Part shown: in pieces, positions 35,977 to 42,690 of the stretch
How positions within the stretch are numbered: position 1 is the stretch's first letter
Layout of the letters: every line of letters starts with the position of its first letter
NCBI GenBank assembly: GCA_017465825.1
Contig: JAFTVI010000025.1
Coordinates: 1 to 46,431, forward strand
Reading direction: 5' to 3'
DNA: 46,431 bases
Source: Clostridia bacterium
GTDB taxonomy: Bacteria; Bacillota; Clostridia; Oscillospirales; Acutalibacteraceae
The notes under the pieces: model-generated
What the model was told of the DNA's origin: nothing
Seen by the model: only the letters and a program-made list of their open reading frames with translations
Database searches by the model: none
Translations under genes and position numbers: made by a program

Positions 35977-36241
35977 CGTAGGGCGCGTCGCCCTCGTCGC
36001 GCCGATTAATGAAAATGTACCATTTTCATTAATAAAATACCTACACCAAATCAACAAAAACATAAGACTCCCTCATTGAGGGAGCTGGATTTTGCGTAGC
36101 AAAAGACTGAGGGAGTTAAAATTTGCAGTAAACTTTACTCCATCCGTCGCCTTCGGCGCCACCTTCCTCAAGGAGGAAGGCTTGCTATATTTATTGGTTT
36201 TGTGCAGATATTACGGAGCGACGAGGGCGTCGCTCCCTACG
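35977..36241. repeat. Nested palindromic repeat cluster, 265 bp
   Basis: This fills nearly all of the 376-bp gap 35892-36267, which holds no gene. The ends are 27-bp inverted repeats (35977-36003 and 36215-36241, 24 of 27 matching) carrying GTAGGG and CGCCCTCGTCGC. Inside are a perfect 12-bp hairpin (36006-36032), a unit with CTCCCTCATTGAGGGAG, TTTTGC-GTA-GCAAAA and TGAGGGAG (36067-36117), and a unit with CGTCGCCTTCGGCG and CTTCCTCAAGGAGGAAG (36140-36181). Units like these are dispersed in many gut clostridia (recalled, not searched). It looks like repeats inserted into repeats. Confidence 0.75.
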
Positions 36242-36267
36242 ATTTATGCCATCAACATTCTGCTGAA

Positions 36268-37812
36268 TTATTGATTATTCCATTCAAAAATATTCTTATA
36301 CACATTACCGAAGTCGCAGTCGGCGGCAGGGGTAATTTCGTTTGAGTAAATCAGCACGCCCGCTCTGAAACATATAGGAACGAATGGCATATTCTGCAAA
36401 AATGAATCGGTAAGTGCATTGATTGAAATATTTCCGGCAGCAAATTCGCTGTATGCAGTGTTTGTGGTATCTGCGGCAGAAACACCGTAAACCGCCTTGC
36501 TGTCTGTGAAAAGGGCGGACATATCCATATTTGCAGGGAGCTTGATTTCTCCGATATAAAGGTCGTAAGCTCCGTTTACAAGAGCGGCTTTGTAATTTTC
36601 CCAGGTAAGCTCTGATATCGTTACGGTTATGCCCACGTTTGCAAGGCTTGCCTGTATTTCCTTTGCAGCCGCTGTTTTGAAGTTATTGCCCGAATACACA
36701 ATCAGCGTGTAGTTTATGTTATCGTTATAGCCTTCGTTTTTAAGGAGCGTCTGCGCCTTGGAGTAGTCAAGGGCAAGGGCGGATGAATCGTAATCCGCCG
36801 CTGCGTATATATGCCATTCGGGATGATACGGCGTGTAGCTTTCAACTGCATAGTTTTTGAATGCGTTTGTGACTATCGACTGCCTGTTTACTGAGTGATA
36901 AATGGCTTTTCTCACTGCGGATGACGATAAACCGTACGATGCGCTGTTCATTCCGAGGAACACAAGATTCGTCATATTCGTTTTGGTCGTCTGAGCGTTT
37001 GCCTGTGAATAATTTCCTGCCGATAAATCGTCAAAATATGCGTCAATTGAACCCAACTCAAGGGTGTGTACCAGCGTCGACGCCGAATCAAGGGGATGTA
37101 ACTCTATTTTTGATATGTTTGGTTGCGGCTTTCTGCAATAGGGATTGTAGGAGAGTGTTACGCTGTCGCCGTCTGCGTTGATTGCATATAAGCCTGTGCC
37201 TATTGGCGTGCCGGCTGAGTTGTCAGCCGTAGCATTTTTAACAATAGGGAAGTTCAGTGATTCTTCTGCAGACCTGTAATAGCCTGAAAGGCTGAATATT
37301 ACCGTATCACTTCCCGATGCGCTTGCAGACTGCACGTATTTAAGATTGTTTTTGTATGCAGATGAGCTTTTTGCAAGGTTGAATGAATAGACCACATCTG
37401 TTGATGAAAACTGAACACCGTCTGAAAAAGCGGCAGATGTATCAAGCTTTACAGTCAGCGTGTTGCCTGAAAGAGAGCTCGATAACGCAAGCCCGTTGTC
37501 TGCGCTGAAAGAATCGTCAATGTAGTAAAGCGGCTCAAATACAAGGGAAATCAAGTCCGAATTCAGATCTGTGGACATAAAATAAGGGTTGAGCGAATCG
37601 TCAGCGGAGTAGCCGAGCCTGAGTGTGACAGTCGAGGTTTGTACCTGTGCGGTTTTGTCAACATATGTGTCAGCTTCCGTTGCAACCGTTGTATTGTCAC
37701 AGCCTGAAAAACCGCATACAAGCAATGCGCATACTGTAAGCAGGCTTATTATTTTAAGTGATAATGACTTGTTCAACTGAAAGTGTTTTGCCCGTTTTGT
37801 TGTCGATTTCAA
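36268..37812 (-). CDS. Peptide-type ABC transporter substrate-binding lipoprotein
   Basis: A 514-residue family 5 solute-binding protein (oligopeptide/dipeptide/nickel type). A basic start (MKSTTKRAKHFQLNKSLSLK) leads into a hydrophobic signal ending in a lipobox GFSGC (Cys about 38). Family marks are LRLGYSADDSLNPYF, LKLDTSAAFSDGVQFSSTDVVYSF, VRKAIYHSVNRQSIV and the C-terminal WENYKAALVNGAYDLYIGE. The start is TTG 37812, with GGAGGG 8 bp upstream. It overlaps the 3' end of the phosphoesterase gene by 59 bp. No permease or ATPase genes adjoin it, so it is an orphan that must share a transporter elsewhere. Confidence 0.83.
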   Translation of the reverse strand: MKSTTKRAKHFQLNKSLSLKIISLLTVCALLVCGFSGCDNTTVATEADTYVDKTAQVQTSTVTLRLGYSADDSLNPYFMSTDLNSDLISLVFEPLYYIDDSFSADNGLALSSSLSGNTLTVKLDTSAAFSDGVQFSSTDVVYSFNLAKSSSAYKNNLKYVQSASASGSDTVIFSLSGYYRSAEESLNFPIVKNATADNSAGTPIGTGLYAINADGDSVTLSYNPYCRKPQPNISKIELHPLDSASTLVHTLELGSIDAYFDDLSAGNYSQANAQTTKTNMTNLVFLGMNSASYGLSSSAVRKAIYHSVNRQSIVTNAFKNYAVESYTPYHPEWHIYAAADYDSSALALDYSKAQTLLKNEGYNDNINYTLIVYSGNNFKTAAAKEIQASLANVGITVTISELTWENYKAALVNGAYDLYIGEIKLPANMDMSALFTDSKAVYGVSAADTTNTAYSEFAAGNISINALTDSFLQNMPFVPICFRAGVLIYSNEITPAADCDFGNVYKNIFEWNNQ

Positions 37813-38527
37813 AAATACATCCCTCCATTTTGCACGCACCCTCTGTGTTTTCAAATTTAACGGGCAGATTTGTGCGCGTTTTTTCTATTGCAAGCTCCGG
37901 TTTGATGCCCAGAACGGAGTGTATGGGCCCAGTCATACCCAGATCGGTGATGTATCCCGTTCCGTTGGGAAGAATCTGTGCATCAGCGGTGGGAACGTGT
38001 GTGTGAGTGCCGAACATAGCTGAAATTCTGCCGTCAAGATAAAATCCCATAGCTCTTTTTTCGGCGGTTGCCTCAGCGTGAAAATCAAGAAGCTTGATTT
38101 TGCAATGTGCCACCTCTTCAAGGATTCTGTCAATGCAGTCAAAGGGGTTTTCGTTGTTTTCAAGGTAAACCACCCCTTGAAGATTTATAACTGCAATCTG
38201 TACGGCACCCTTGTCAATTATATAGTATCCTTTACCCGGTGCGGTACGGTGGAAGTTTGCAGGACGAATCAGCGGAAAAGCTTCGCTGTCGAATTTTTCG
38301 TAAATTTCAAAACGGCGCATAGCGTGATTGCCCGTTGTTATAACATCCGCGCCGCTGTCAAGAATGTGATTTGCAGACTGCGGTATGATACCGTTTCCCT
38401 GTGCGGAATTTTCGCCGTTAACAATGCACACATCTATTTTTTTCAGTCTTTTCAGTGCAGGCAGATTTTTTCTTAAAAAATCACAGCCCGACGGACTGAC
38501 AACATCGCCGATTGCAAGTATATTCAT
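37754..38527 (-). CDS. YmdB-like metallophosphoesterase
   Basis: A 257-residue calcineurin-like phosphoesterase of the YmdB (TIGR00282) family, cyclic-nucleotide phosphodiesterases in Bacillus. Metal-site motifs are GDVVSPSG (7-14), VNGENSAQGNGI, GNHAM, DFHAEATAEKRAMGFYLDGR and GTHTHVPTADAQILPNGTGYITDLGMTGP. The usual GNHxWD is GNHAMRR here, so the Trp-Asp after the His is changed while the metal-binding Asn-His remain. GGGGAT precedes the ATG. The binding-protein gene overlaps its 3' end, suggesting one transcript. Confidence 0.87.
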   Translation of the reverse strand: MNILAIGDVVSPSGCDFLRKNLPALKRLKKIDVCIVNGENSAQGNGIIPQSANHILDSGADVITTGNHAMRRFEIYEKFDSEAFPLIRPANFHRTAPGKGYYIIDKGAVQIAVINLQGVVYLENNENPFDCIDRILEEVAHCKIKLLDFHAEATAEKRAMGFYLDGRISAMFGTHTHVPTADAQILPNGTGYITDLGMTGPIHSVLGIKPELAIEKTRTNLPVKFENTEGACKMEGCIFEIDNKTGKTLSVEQVIIT

Positions 38528-38582
38528 CAGGTATCCCCATTCATTACAAACTAATAATTTAATACTATTAAATAATACAAAA

Positions 38583-38606
38583 TATCCGTTGCGATGTCAA
38601 CGGATA
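38583..38606 (-). terminator. Terminator of the TetR gene
   Basis: TATCCGTTG and CAACGGATA form a perfect 9-bp stem with a 6-nt loop. On the minus strand it is followed by TTTTGTATTATTT. Confidence 0.8.
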
Positions 38607-38651
38607 AATTTTCAGCCGGAGATTGCGTAGTCTTCGACTGCAGTAAGTGTA

Positions 38652-39191
38652 TTAAAATTTTCTGCCTATATATTCATTTCTTATTATGCCTGCAATTTCT
38701 TCGGGTGATTCTTTGCAACCGTTTTTAAGCCACAGCTTTATTACCGAATTGAATCCGTTTCTGAAAAATTCAATGTGGTATTCTATATGTTTCGCAAATT
38801 TTTCGTCAACATCAACCGTGATTTCCGTCAGGCTTACCTGATGTCTTGAATCGTAACCCAATTTGAAATATGTGTTGTAGAATATCTGGTTTTCTTTGAT
38901 GTGCTTCAGCAGCGGAAGCACGCCCAAGGACTGATTCATTCCCAATGTGATGCTGTCAATGCTGTCACCGTAAAGCTCGTGAACATCATTATGCAGGTCG
39001 TCTCGCATTTTGTCCGCCAGATCGTAAATATCAAGAAAATTTGCATAAAACGTGCTTCGGTTTATCTGTGCCTGTTTGCATATGTCAGAAACTGATATCT
39101 CATTTATTTCTCTTGTCTGCAGAAACTGAATAAAAGCTCTTTTGATTTTCATTGCGGATTCTTTTTTTCGCTTGTTGTTAGGTGTATTCAC
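38652..39191 (-). CDS. TetR/AcrR-type transcription regulator
   Basis: A 179-residue regulator. The N-terminal helix-turn-helix is AFIQFLQTREINEISVSDICKQAQINRSTFYANFLDIYDLADKM (about 18-61), typical of TetR proteins with the dihydroxyacetone-kinase-regulator (DhaS) style C-terminal domain. The C-terminal 110 residues would bind an unknown ligand. The start is GTG 39191, with GGAG 7 bp before it. It is divergent from a three-gene membrane operon. A 23-bp inverted repeat lies between them at 39268-39290, so it probably represses that operon and itself. Confidence 0.85.
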   Translation of the reverse strand: MNTPNNKRKKESAMKIKRAFIQFLQTREINEISVSDICKQAQINRSTFYANFLDIYDLADKMRDDLHNDVHELYGDSIDSITLGMNQSLGVLPLLKHIKENQIFYNTYFKLGYDSRHQVSLTEITVDVDEKFAKHIEYHIEFFRNGFNSVIKLWLKNGCKESPEEIAGIIRNEYIGRKF

Positions 39192-39233
39192 AAAATCACT
39201 CCATTATCCCGACAAATCCTGAAAGATTGATGA

Positions 39234-39262
39234 TTGTTTTAACTTTTTTTATGGATTATAAT
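39234..39262 (+). promoter_or_regulatory. Promoter of the TetR-linked membrane operon
   Basis: TTGTTT (39234-39239), 17-bp spacer, TATAAT (39257-39262). On the opposite strand TTAATA and TATTAT at a 17-bp spacing could serve tetR, so the two promoters overlap. Confidence 0.7.
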
Positions 39263-39267
39263 ATAGG

Positions 39268-39290
39268 TGCGTTAAAAAAGTATTAACGCA
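39268..39290. promoter_or_regulatory. Probable TetR operator
   Basis: TGCGTTAA (39268-39275) and TTAACGCA (39283-39290) form a perfect inverted repeat with a 7-bp spacer. It begins 5 bp after the -10, so it covers the expected transcription start. Position and symmetry fit a dimeric repressor site. Confidence 0.7.
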
Positions 39291-39312
39291 ATAATGAAAA
39301 GGAGGCTTTTTT

Positions 39313-39681
39313 ATGAAAAAAAGCAGTTTTGCAGCACTTGTTTTAGGAACCGTCGGCGGAGTTTTGTTTGCGCTGGGTATGTGTATGGCTCTTGTTGAAG
39401 AATGGGCATCAATGACACAGGGTATCGTTGTGGGGGCAATCGGTCTTGTACTTGCTCTTATTACCGTATTTGTCTGGAGAAAAATGGAGCATAAGGCTCC
39501 CATAAAAATCTCAGGTAAGACTGCACTTACAATTCTTGTGGCACTTGTAGGTTCTGTAGTATTCGGCGTAGGTATGTGCCTTTGCCTTGTATGGGCAAAC
39601 TACATCACAGGTGTTGTTGTAGGTCTTGTGGGAATGGTTGTGCTTCTTGCTCTTATTCCCCTCAAAAAAGGTCTTAAATAA
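39313..39681 (+). CDS. Four-helix membrane protein with internal duplication
   Basis: A 122-residue protein made of two similar halves, each with two membrane helices: VGGVLFALGMCMAL...TQGIVVGAIGLVLALI (14-49) and VGSVVFGVGMCLCL...ITGVVVGLVGMVVLLAL (79-115). A basic linker lies between them. Each half keeps a GMC motif. AAAAGGAGG precedes the ATG. It is the first gene of the TetR-linked operon. Small duplicated two-helix proteins next to TetR genes can be transporters or stress proteins, but nothing here identifies a substrate. Confidence 0.72.
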   Translation: MKKSSFAALVLGTVGGVLFALGMCMALVEEWASMTQGIVVGAIGLVLALITVFVWRKMEHKAPIKISGKTALTILVALVGSVVFGVGMCLCLVWANYITGVVVGLVGMVVLLALIPLKKGLK

Positions 39682-39701
39682 TTTTTGTGCGGTGATATAT
39701 C

Positions 39702-40364
39702 TTGCCTAAGTGGATTAAAAATTTTCTTTACAGATTTAAGCTCGGCGTAAGATTCGTTGATGATACCCGATTCCGTATACTTGCAACAGCATCTGCCAGT
39801 TTTGCGATAAATGTAATATACGCTTTTTATAACGGCGTGCTCGGAATTATAGATAATTCCTGGTGGTATGTTACATTCTGCGTGTATTATCTTGTGCTGA
39901 GTGTTATGCGAATATACGTCATTACAGGTGAACGAAAAGCGGATGAATTTGTGCAGGAACGGCGTATTATGCGTGTCGTCGGTGCGTTGCTCATCGTATT
40001 GTCAACGGCAATGGCAGGCTCTGTTATACTTTGTACAGTGCTTGAGCCTGTTTCGGCAAAGCACGAAATCGTAATGATAACCATTGCGCTGTACACAACC
40101 ATAAAGGTCACGCTTGCGATTATGAATGCGGTCAAGGCAAGAAAATTCAATTCACCCATACTTACAACAATAAGAAACATCAGCTGTGCCGATGCGGCGG
40201 CTTCGGTTGTATCGTTGCAAAGGTCAATGTTTGTTTCTTTCGGGGATGCGGGGACAACAGATGTGTTTATTATGAATATTGCAACAGGCACAGCCGCATT
40301 TCTGTTTATTCTTGTGTTGGGAATATTTATGATCGTTTCAAAACAAAAGGGAAAGAGGAATTGA
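39702..40364 (+). CDS. Multi-helix membrane protein, function unknown
   Basis: A 220-residue protein with a basic start (MPKWIKNFLYRFKLGVRF) and about five or six membrane helices, including ASFAINVIYAFYNGVLGI, WYVTFCVYYLVLSVMRIYVI, VVGALLIVLSTAMAGSVILC, IVMITIALYTTIKVTLAIMNAV and a C-terminal FLFILVLGIFMIV. The start is TTG 39702, with GGTGAT 5 bp upstream. It lies between two small proteins in the same operon. Not recognised. Confidence 0.7.
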   Translation: MPKWIKNFLYRFKLGVRFVDDTRFRILATASASFAINVIYAFYNGVLGIIDNSWWYVTFCVYYLVLSVMRIYVITGERKADEFVQERRIMRVVGALLIVLSTAMAGSVILCTVLEPVSAKHEIVMITIALYTTIKVTLAIMNAVKARKFNSPILTTIRNISCADAAASVVSLQRSMFVSFGDAGTTDVFIMNIATGTAAFLFILVLGIFMIVSKQKGKRN

Positions 40365-40367
40365 TAT

Positions 40368-40607
40368 ATGGCAAAATCAAAAATTGTTGAGGTAAGCGAG
40401 AAAATCGCTGCCGACGGCGAAAAAGGCTTTCAGAAGCTTTGCGACACGGTTGTGGGCGGCTATAAAAAGATAGAAGATGCTGTTGTAGGCGGATACACCA
40501 AAATTGAAGACAGCTTTGTTGACAAGTATCTGACAAAAGACGGAGAAACTATTGAAGAAGCTAAAGCAAGGCTTAAAAAAGAGATGGAAGAACATAATTC
40601 ATTGTAA
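40368..40607 (+). CDS. Small charged repeat protein, last gene of the TetR operon
   Basis: A 79-residue soluble protein with a short internal repeat, VVGGYKKIEDA then VVGGYTKIEDS (about 28-49), followed by FVDKYLTKDGETIEEAKARLKKEMEEH, which is strongly helical. No membrane segment. GAGG precedes the ATG. It starts 4 bp after its neighbour and is closed by a strong terminator. It may be a soluble partner of the two membrane proteins. Confidence 0.72.
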   Translation: MAKSKIVEVSEKIAADGEKGFQKLCDTVVGGYKKIEDAVVGGYTKIEDSFVDKYLTKDGETIEEAKARLKKEMEEHNSL

Positions 40608-40616
40608 AACAAAAGT

Positions 40617-40653
40617 CCCGATGTCTGCAATTGTCAGATGTCGGGTCTTTTTT
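40617..40653 (+). terminator. Intrinsic terminator of the TetR-linked operon
   Basis: CCCGA-TG-TCTG pairs with CAGA-TG-TCGGG (one TG/TG internal mismatch), followed by TCTTTTTTTTG. Confidence 0.88.
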
Positions 40654-40677
40654 TGCGTTTTCATATTGTGATTCTCC

Positions 40678-40706
40678 TTGACTTTTTGCATTATTCCAAT
40701 TATAAT
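40678..40706 (+). promoter_or_regulatory. Promoter of ddl
   Basis: TTGACT (40678-40683), 17-bp spacer, perfect TATAAT (40701-40706). Confidence 0.8.
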
Positions 40707-40749
40707 TGTATATATTAAAATGAGATAGTTTGCACTTGGAGTGGATAAT

Positions 40750-41808
40750 ATGAAAAATGTTCTCATTATTTTCGGCGGCAAGAGTAGTGAATACGAGGTA
40801 TCTCTGCAATCTGCATATTCAGTTATTTCAAATATTCCGTCGGACAGATATACAGTTACACTTGTCGGTATTACAAAGGACGGCAGATGGTTGCTCTTTG
40901 AGGGTAATATTGAGGATATTCCCACCGAAAAATGGCTTGACAGCGCTTGCACGCCTGCTATGATATCAACCGACTTCGGTGATAACAGCATTATCGTTTT
41001 CAGAGAAAACGGAATTGAAAAAATACATATTGATGCCTGTTTCCCAGTTCTTCACGGCAAAAACGGCGAGGACGGCACAGTACAGGGACTTTTAGAGCTT
41101 TCGGGTATTCCTTATGTTGGATGTGACACTCTTTCCAGCGCAATGTGTATGGATAAGGCTGTTACCAATATGACAGCGGACTATGCACAGATTCCTCAGG
41201 CAAAATGGCTCGGCATTACATATTCTGATTATAACGCCGATAAGGATGCATTCGTATCCGCCTGTGTGGAGAAATTGGGACTGCCCGTGTTTATCAAGCC
41301 TGCAAACGCGGGTTCATCGGTCGGTATCTCAAAGGCAAAAACCAAAGAAGATATTTATACTGCTATGGATGTTGCATTCAGAGAGGACAGTAAGGTCGTT
41401 GCTGAGGAGAATATCGACGGCAGAGAGATTGAGTGCGCGGTTCTGGGTAACAGTCAGCCGATAGCTTCTGTTCTGGGTGAAATCAAGCCTGCAAGCGAGT
41501 TTTACGATTATGAGGCAAAGTATATAAATAACGATTCTGTCTTGTGTATTCCTGCAGATTTACCCCAATCTACGGCGGATGAGATCAGAGCTTATGCAGT
41601 TAAGGCATACAGAGCATTGGGATGTTCAGGTCTTTCAAGAGTTGATTTCTTTGTAAGAAAGAGCGACGGCAAGGCTTTGTTCAATGAAATCAACACACTT
41701 CCGGGGTTTACTCCCATAAGTATGTATCCCAAAATGCTTGATGCATCAGGTATTCCTTATTCTGAGCTTATTGACAGACTTATAAATTTAGCATTGGAAG
41801 TAAAATAA
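40750..41808 (+). CDS. ddl: D-alanine:D-alanine ligase
   Basis: A 352-residue ATP-grasp enzyme that makes the D-Ala-D-Ala end of peptidoglycan precursors. Motifs are IIFGGKSSEYEVSLQSA (N-terminal ligand site), HGKNGEDGTVQGLLELSGIPYVG, FIKPANAGSSVGISKA, the omega-loop YDYEAKYINND and FNEINTLPGFTPISMYPKM. The Tyr-type omega loop fits D-Ala:D-Ala rather than a VanA-like D-lactate ligase. GGAG lies 8 bp before ATG 40750; an in-frame GTG at 40741 is too close. It leads ddl-DUF1934. Confidence 0.93.
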   Translation: MKNVLIIFGGKSSEYEVSLQSAYSVISNIPSDRYTVTLVGITKDGRWLLFEGNIEDIPTEKWLDSACTPAMISTDFGDNSIIVFRENGIEKIHIDACFPVLHGKNGEDGTVQGLLELSGIPYVGCDTLSSAMCMDKAVTNMTADYAQIPQAKWLGITYSDYNADKDAFVSACVEKLGLPVFIKPANAGSSVGISKAKTKEDIYTAMDVAFREDSKVVAEENIDGREIECAVLGNSQPIASVLGEIKPASEFYDYEAKYINNDSVLCIPADLPQSTADEIRAYAVKAYRALGCSGLSRVDFFVRKSDGKALFNEINTLPGFTPISMYPKMLDASGIPYSELIDRLINLALEVK

Positions 41809-42221
41809 TGAAAAAAAATATTCTTGTAACTATCAACGATTCTCACACCAACGACGGTGAAACAGAGTCCTATGAAATGACAACAAGAGGCACTTTTGAC
41901 GGTGACGACTTCAATTACGTGGTTGAGTATGATGAACAGTACGACGAGCTTAAGGGCTGTCATACGGTTATGACCGTAAAAGAGGGTAAATGCGTTACTA
42001 TTCTGAGAACGGGCAGTTATCCCTCTGAGCTTACCATTGAGCGTGGCAAGCGTCATAACTGCGAGTACAACACCCCCTACGGCTCTATGCTTATAGGCAT
42101 TTCCGCGCAGAAGGTTAAATCAAAGGTGGAAAACGGCAACGGCACTCTTGAGCTTCAGTATACAATCGACTTCTACGGCGGAGTAGCGAGTGAAAACAGC
42201 CTGAAGATTAAATTTGAATAA
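41808..42221 (+). CDS. DUF1934 lipocalin-like protein (YwiB type)
   Basis: A 137-residue beta-barrel protein of the DUF1934 family (ILVTINDSHTNDGETESYEMTTRGTF, VEYDE, the middle ERGKRHNCEYNTPYGSMLIGISAQKV and the end LQYTIDFYGGVASENSLKIKF). In Bacillus its homologue YwiB lies next to argS. Here argS is also downstream, but a four-helix-bundle cassette sits between them. It starts in the ddl stop (TAATG), so the two are translationally coupled. Function unknown. Confidence 0.88.
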   Translation: MKKNILVTINDSHTNDGETESYEMTTRGTFDGDDFNYVVEYDEQYDELKGCHTVMTVKEGKCVTILRTGSYPSELTIERGKRHNCEYNTPYGSMLIGISAQKVKSKVENGNGTLELQYTIDFYGGVASENSLKIKFE

Positions 42222-42222
42222 A

Positions 42223-42678
42223 TTCAATGTACAATATACAATGGTATGATTGTGAAACAGATGTGTATAAGGTGGTTTGTGAATGCGAACTGATAATGCA
42301 ATTGTTACTAAAAGCAAAGCTTTTGCAATCAGAGTTGTAAAATTGAGAAAATATCTGCGTGAAGAAAAACGAGAATACGATATTTCAGCTCAAATAGTGC
42401 GTTCAGGTACAAGCATTGGTGCAAACGTGCACGAAGCCGTTATAAGTTTCAGCAAAGCAGATTTTACTTATAAGATGAATACTGCTTTGAAAGAAGCAGT
42501 TGAAACTGAATATTGGCTGGAAATCTTGCACGAAACAGAGTATATTACCGATGATGAATTTTTAAGTATAAATAAAGATTGCAGTGAACTGTCAAGAATG
42601 TTGACATCCATTGTAAAAACAAGCAAAATTAAAAATAAAATATAATTGTACATTGTAAATTGTACATTGTACATTGAA
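42223..42678. mobile_element. Four-helix-bundle cassette with 20-bp inverted repeats
   Basis: The left end reads TTCAATGTACAATATACAAT (42223-42242). The right end (42659-42678), read on the other strand, is the same with one change (G for A at position 14). Extra ATTGTACATTG units adjoin the right end (42645-42658). Between them is one gene, of the four-helix-bundle (S23/Avd-like) family. The cassette lies between the DUF1934 gene and argS, which are neighbours in other Firmicutes. The right end runs into the argS ribosome-binding site. No clear target-site duplication was seen. Confidence 0.6.
42283..42645 (+). CDS. Four-helix-bundle protein (S23/Avd-like)
   Basis: A 120-residue all-helical protein of the TIGR02436 type: VTKSKAFAIRVVKLRKYL, the hallmark ISAQIVRSGTSIGANVHEA (about 44-62), FTYKMNTALKEAVETEYWLEILHETEYI and a last helix LSRMLTSIVKTSK. 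Relatives are encoded inside 23S rRNA intervening sequences and as the accessory Avd protein of diversity-generating retroelements, where basic pentamers bind nucleic acid. No reverse transcriptase is nearby. Ribosome-binding site weak (AGGTGG about 10 bp upstream). Its stop touches the right-hand repeat. Role unknown. Confidence 0.85.
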   Translation: MRTDNAIVTKSKAFAIRVVKLRKYLREEKREYDISAQIVRSGTSIGANVHEAVISFSKADFTYKMNTALKEAVETEYWLEILHETEYITDDEFLSINKDCSELSRMLTSIVKTSKIKNKI

Positions 42679-42690
42679 GGATGTAATAAA

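Noticed and set aside
42283-42645. Four-helix gene as the Avd gene of a diversity-generating retroelement
   Set aside because: No reverse transcriptase, template repeat or variable-repeat target gene is in the window.
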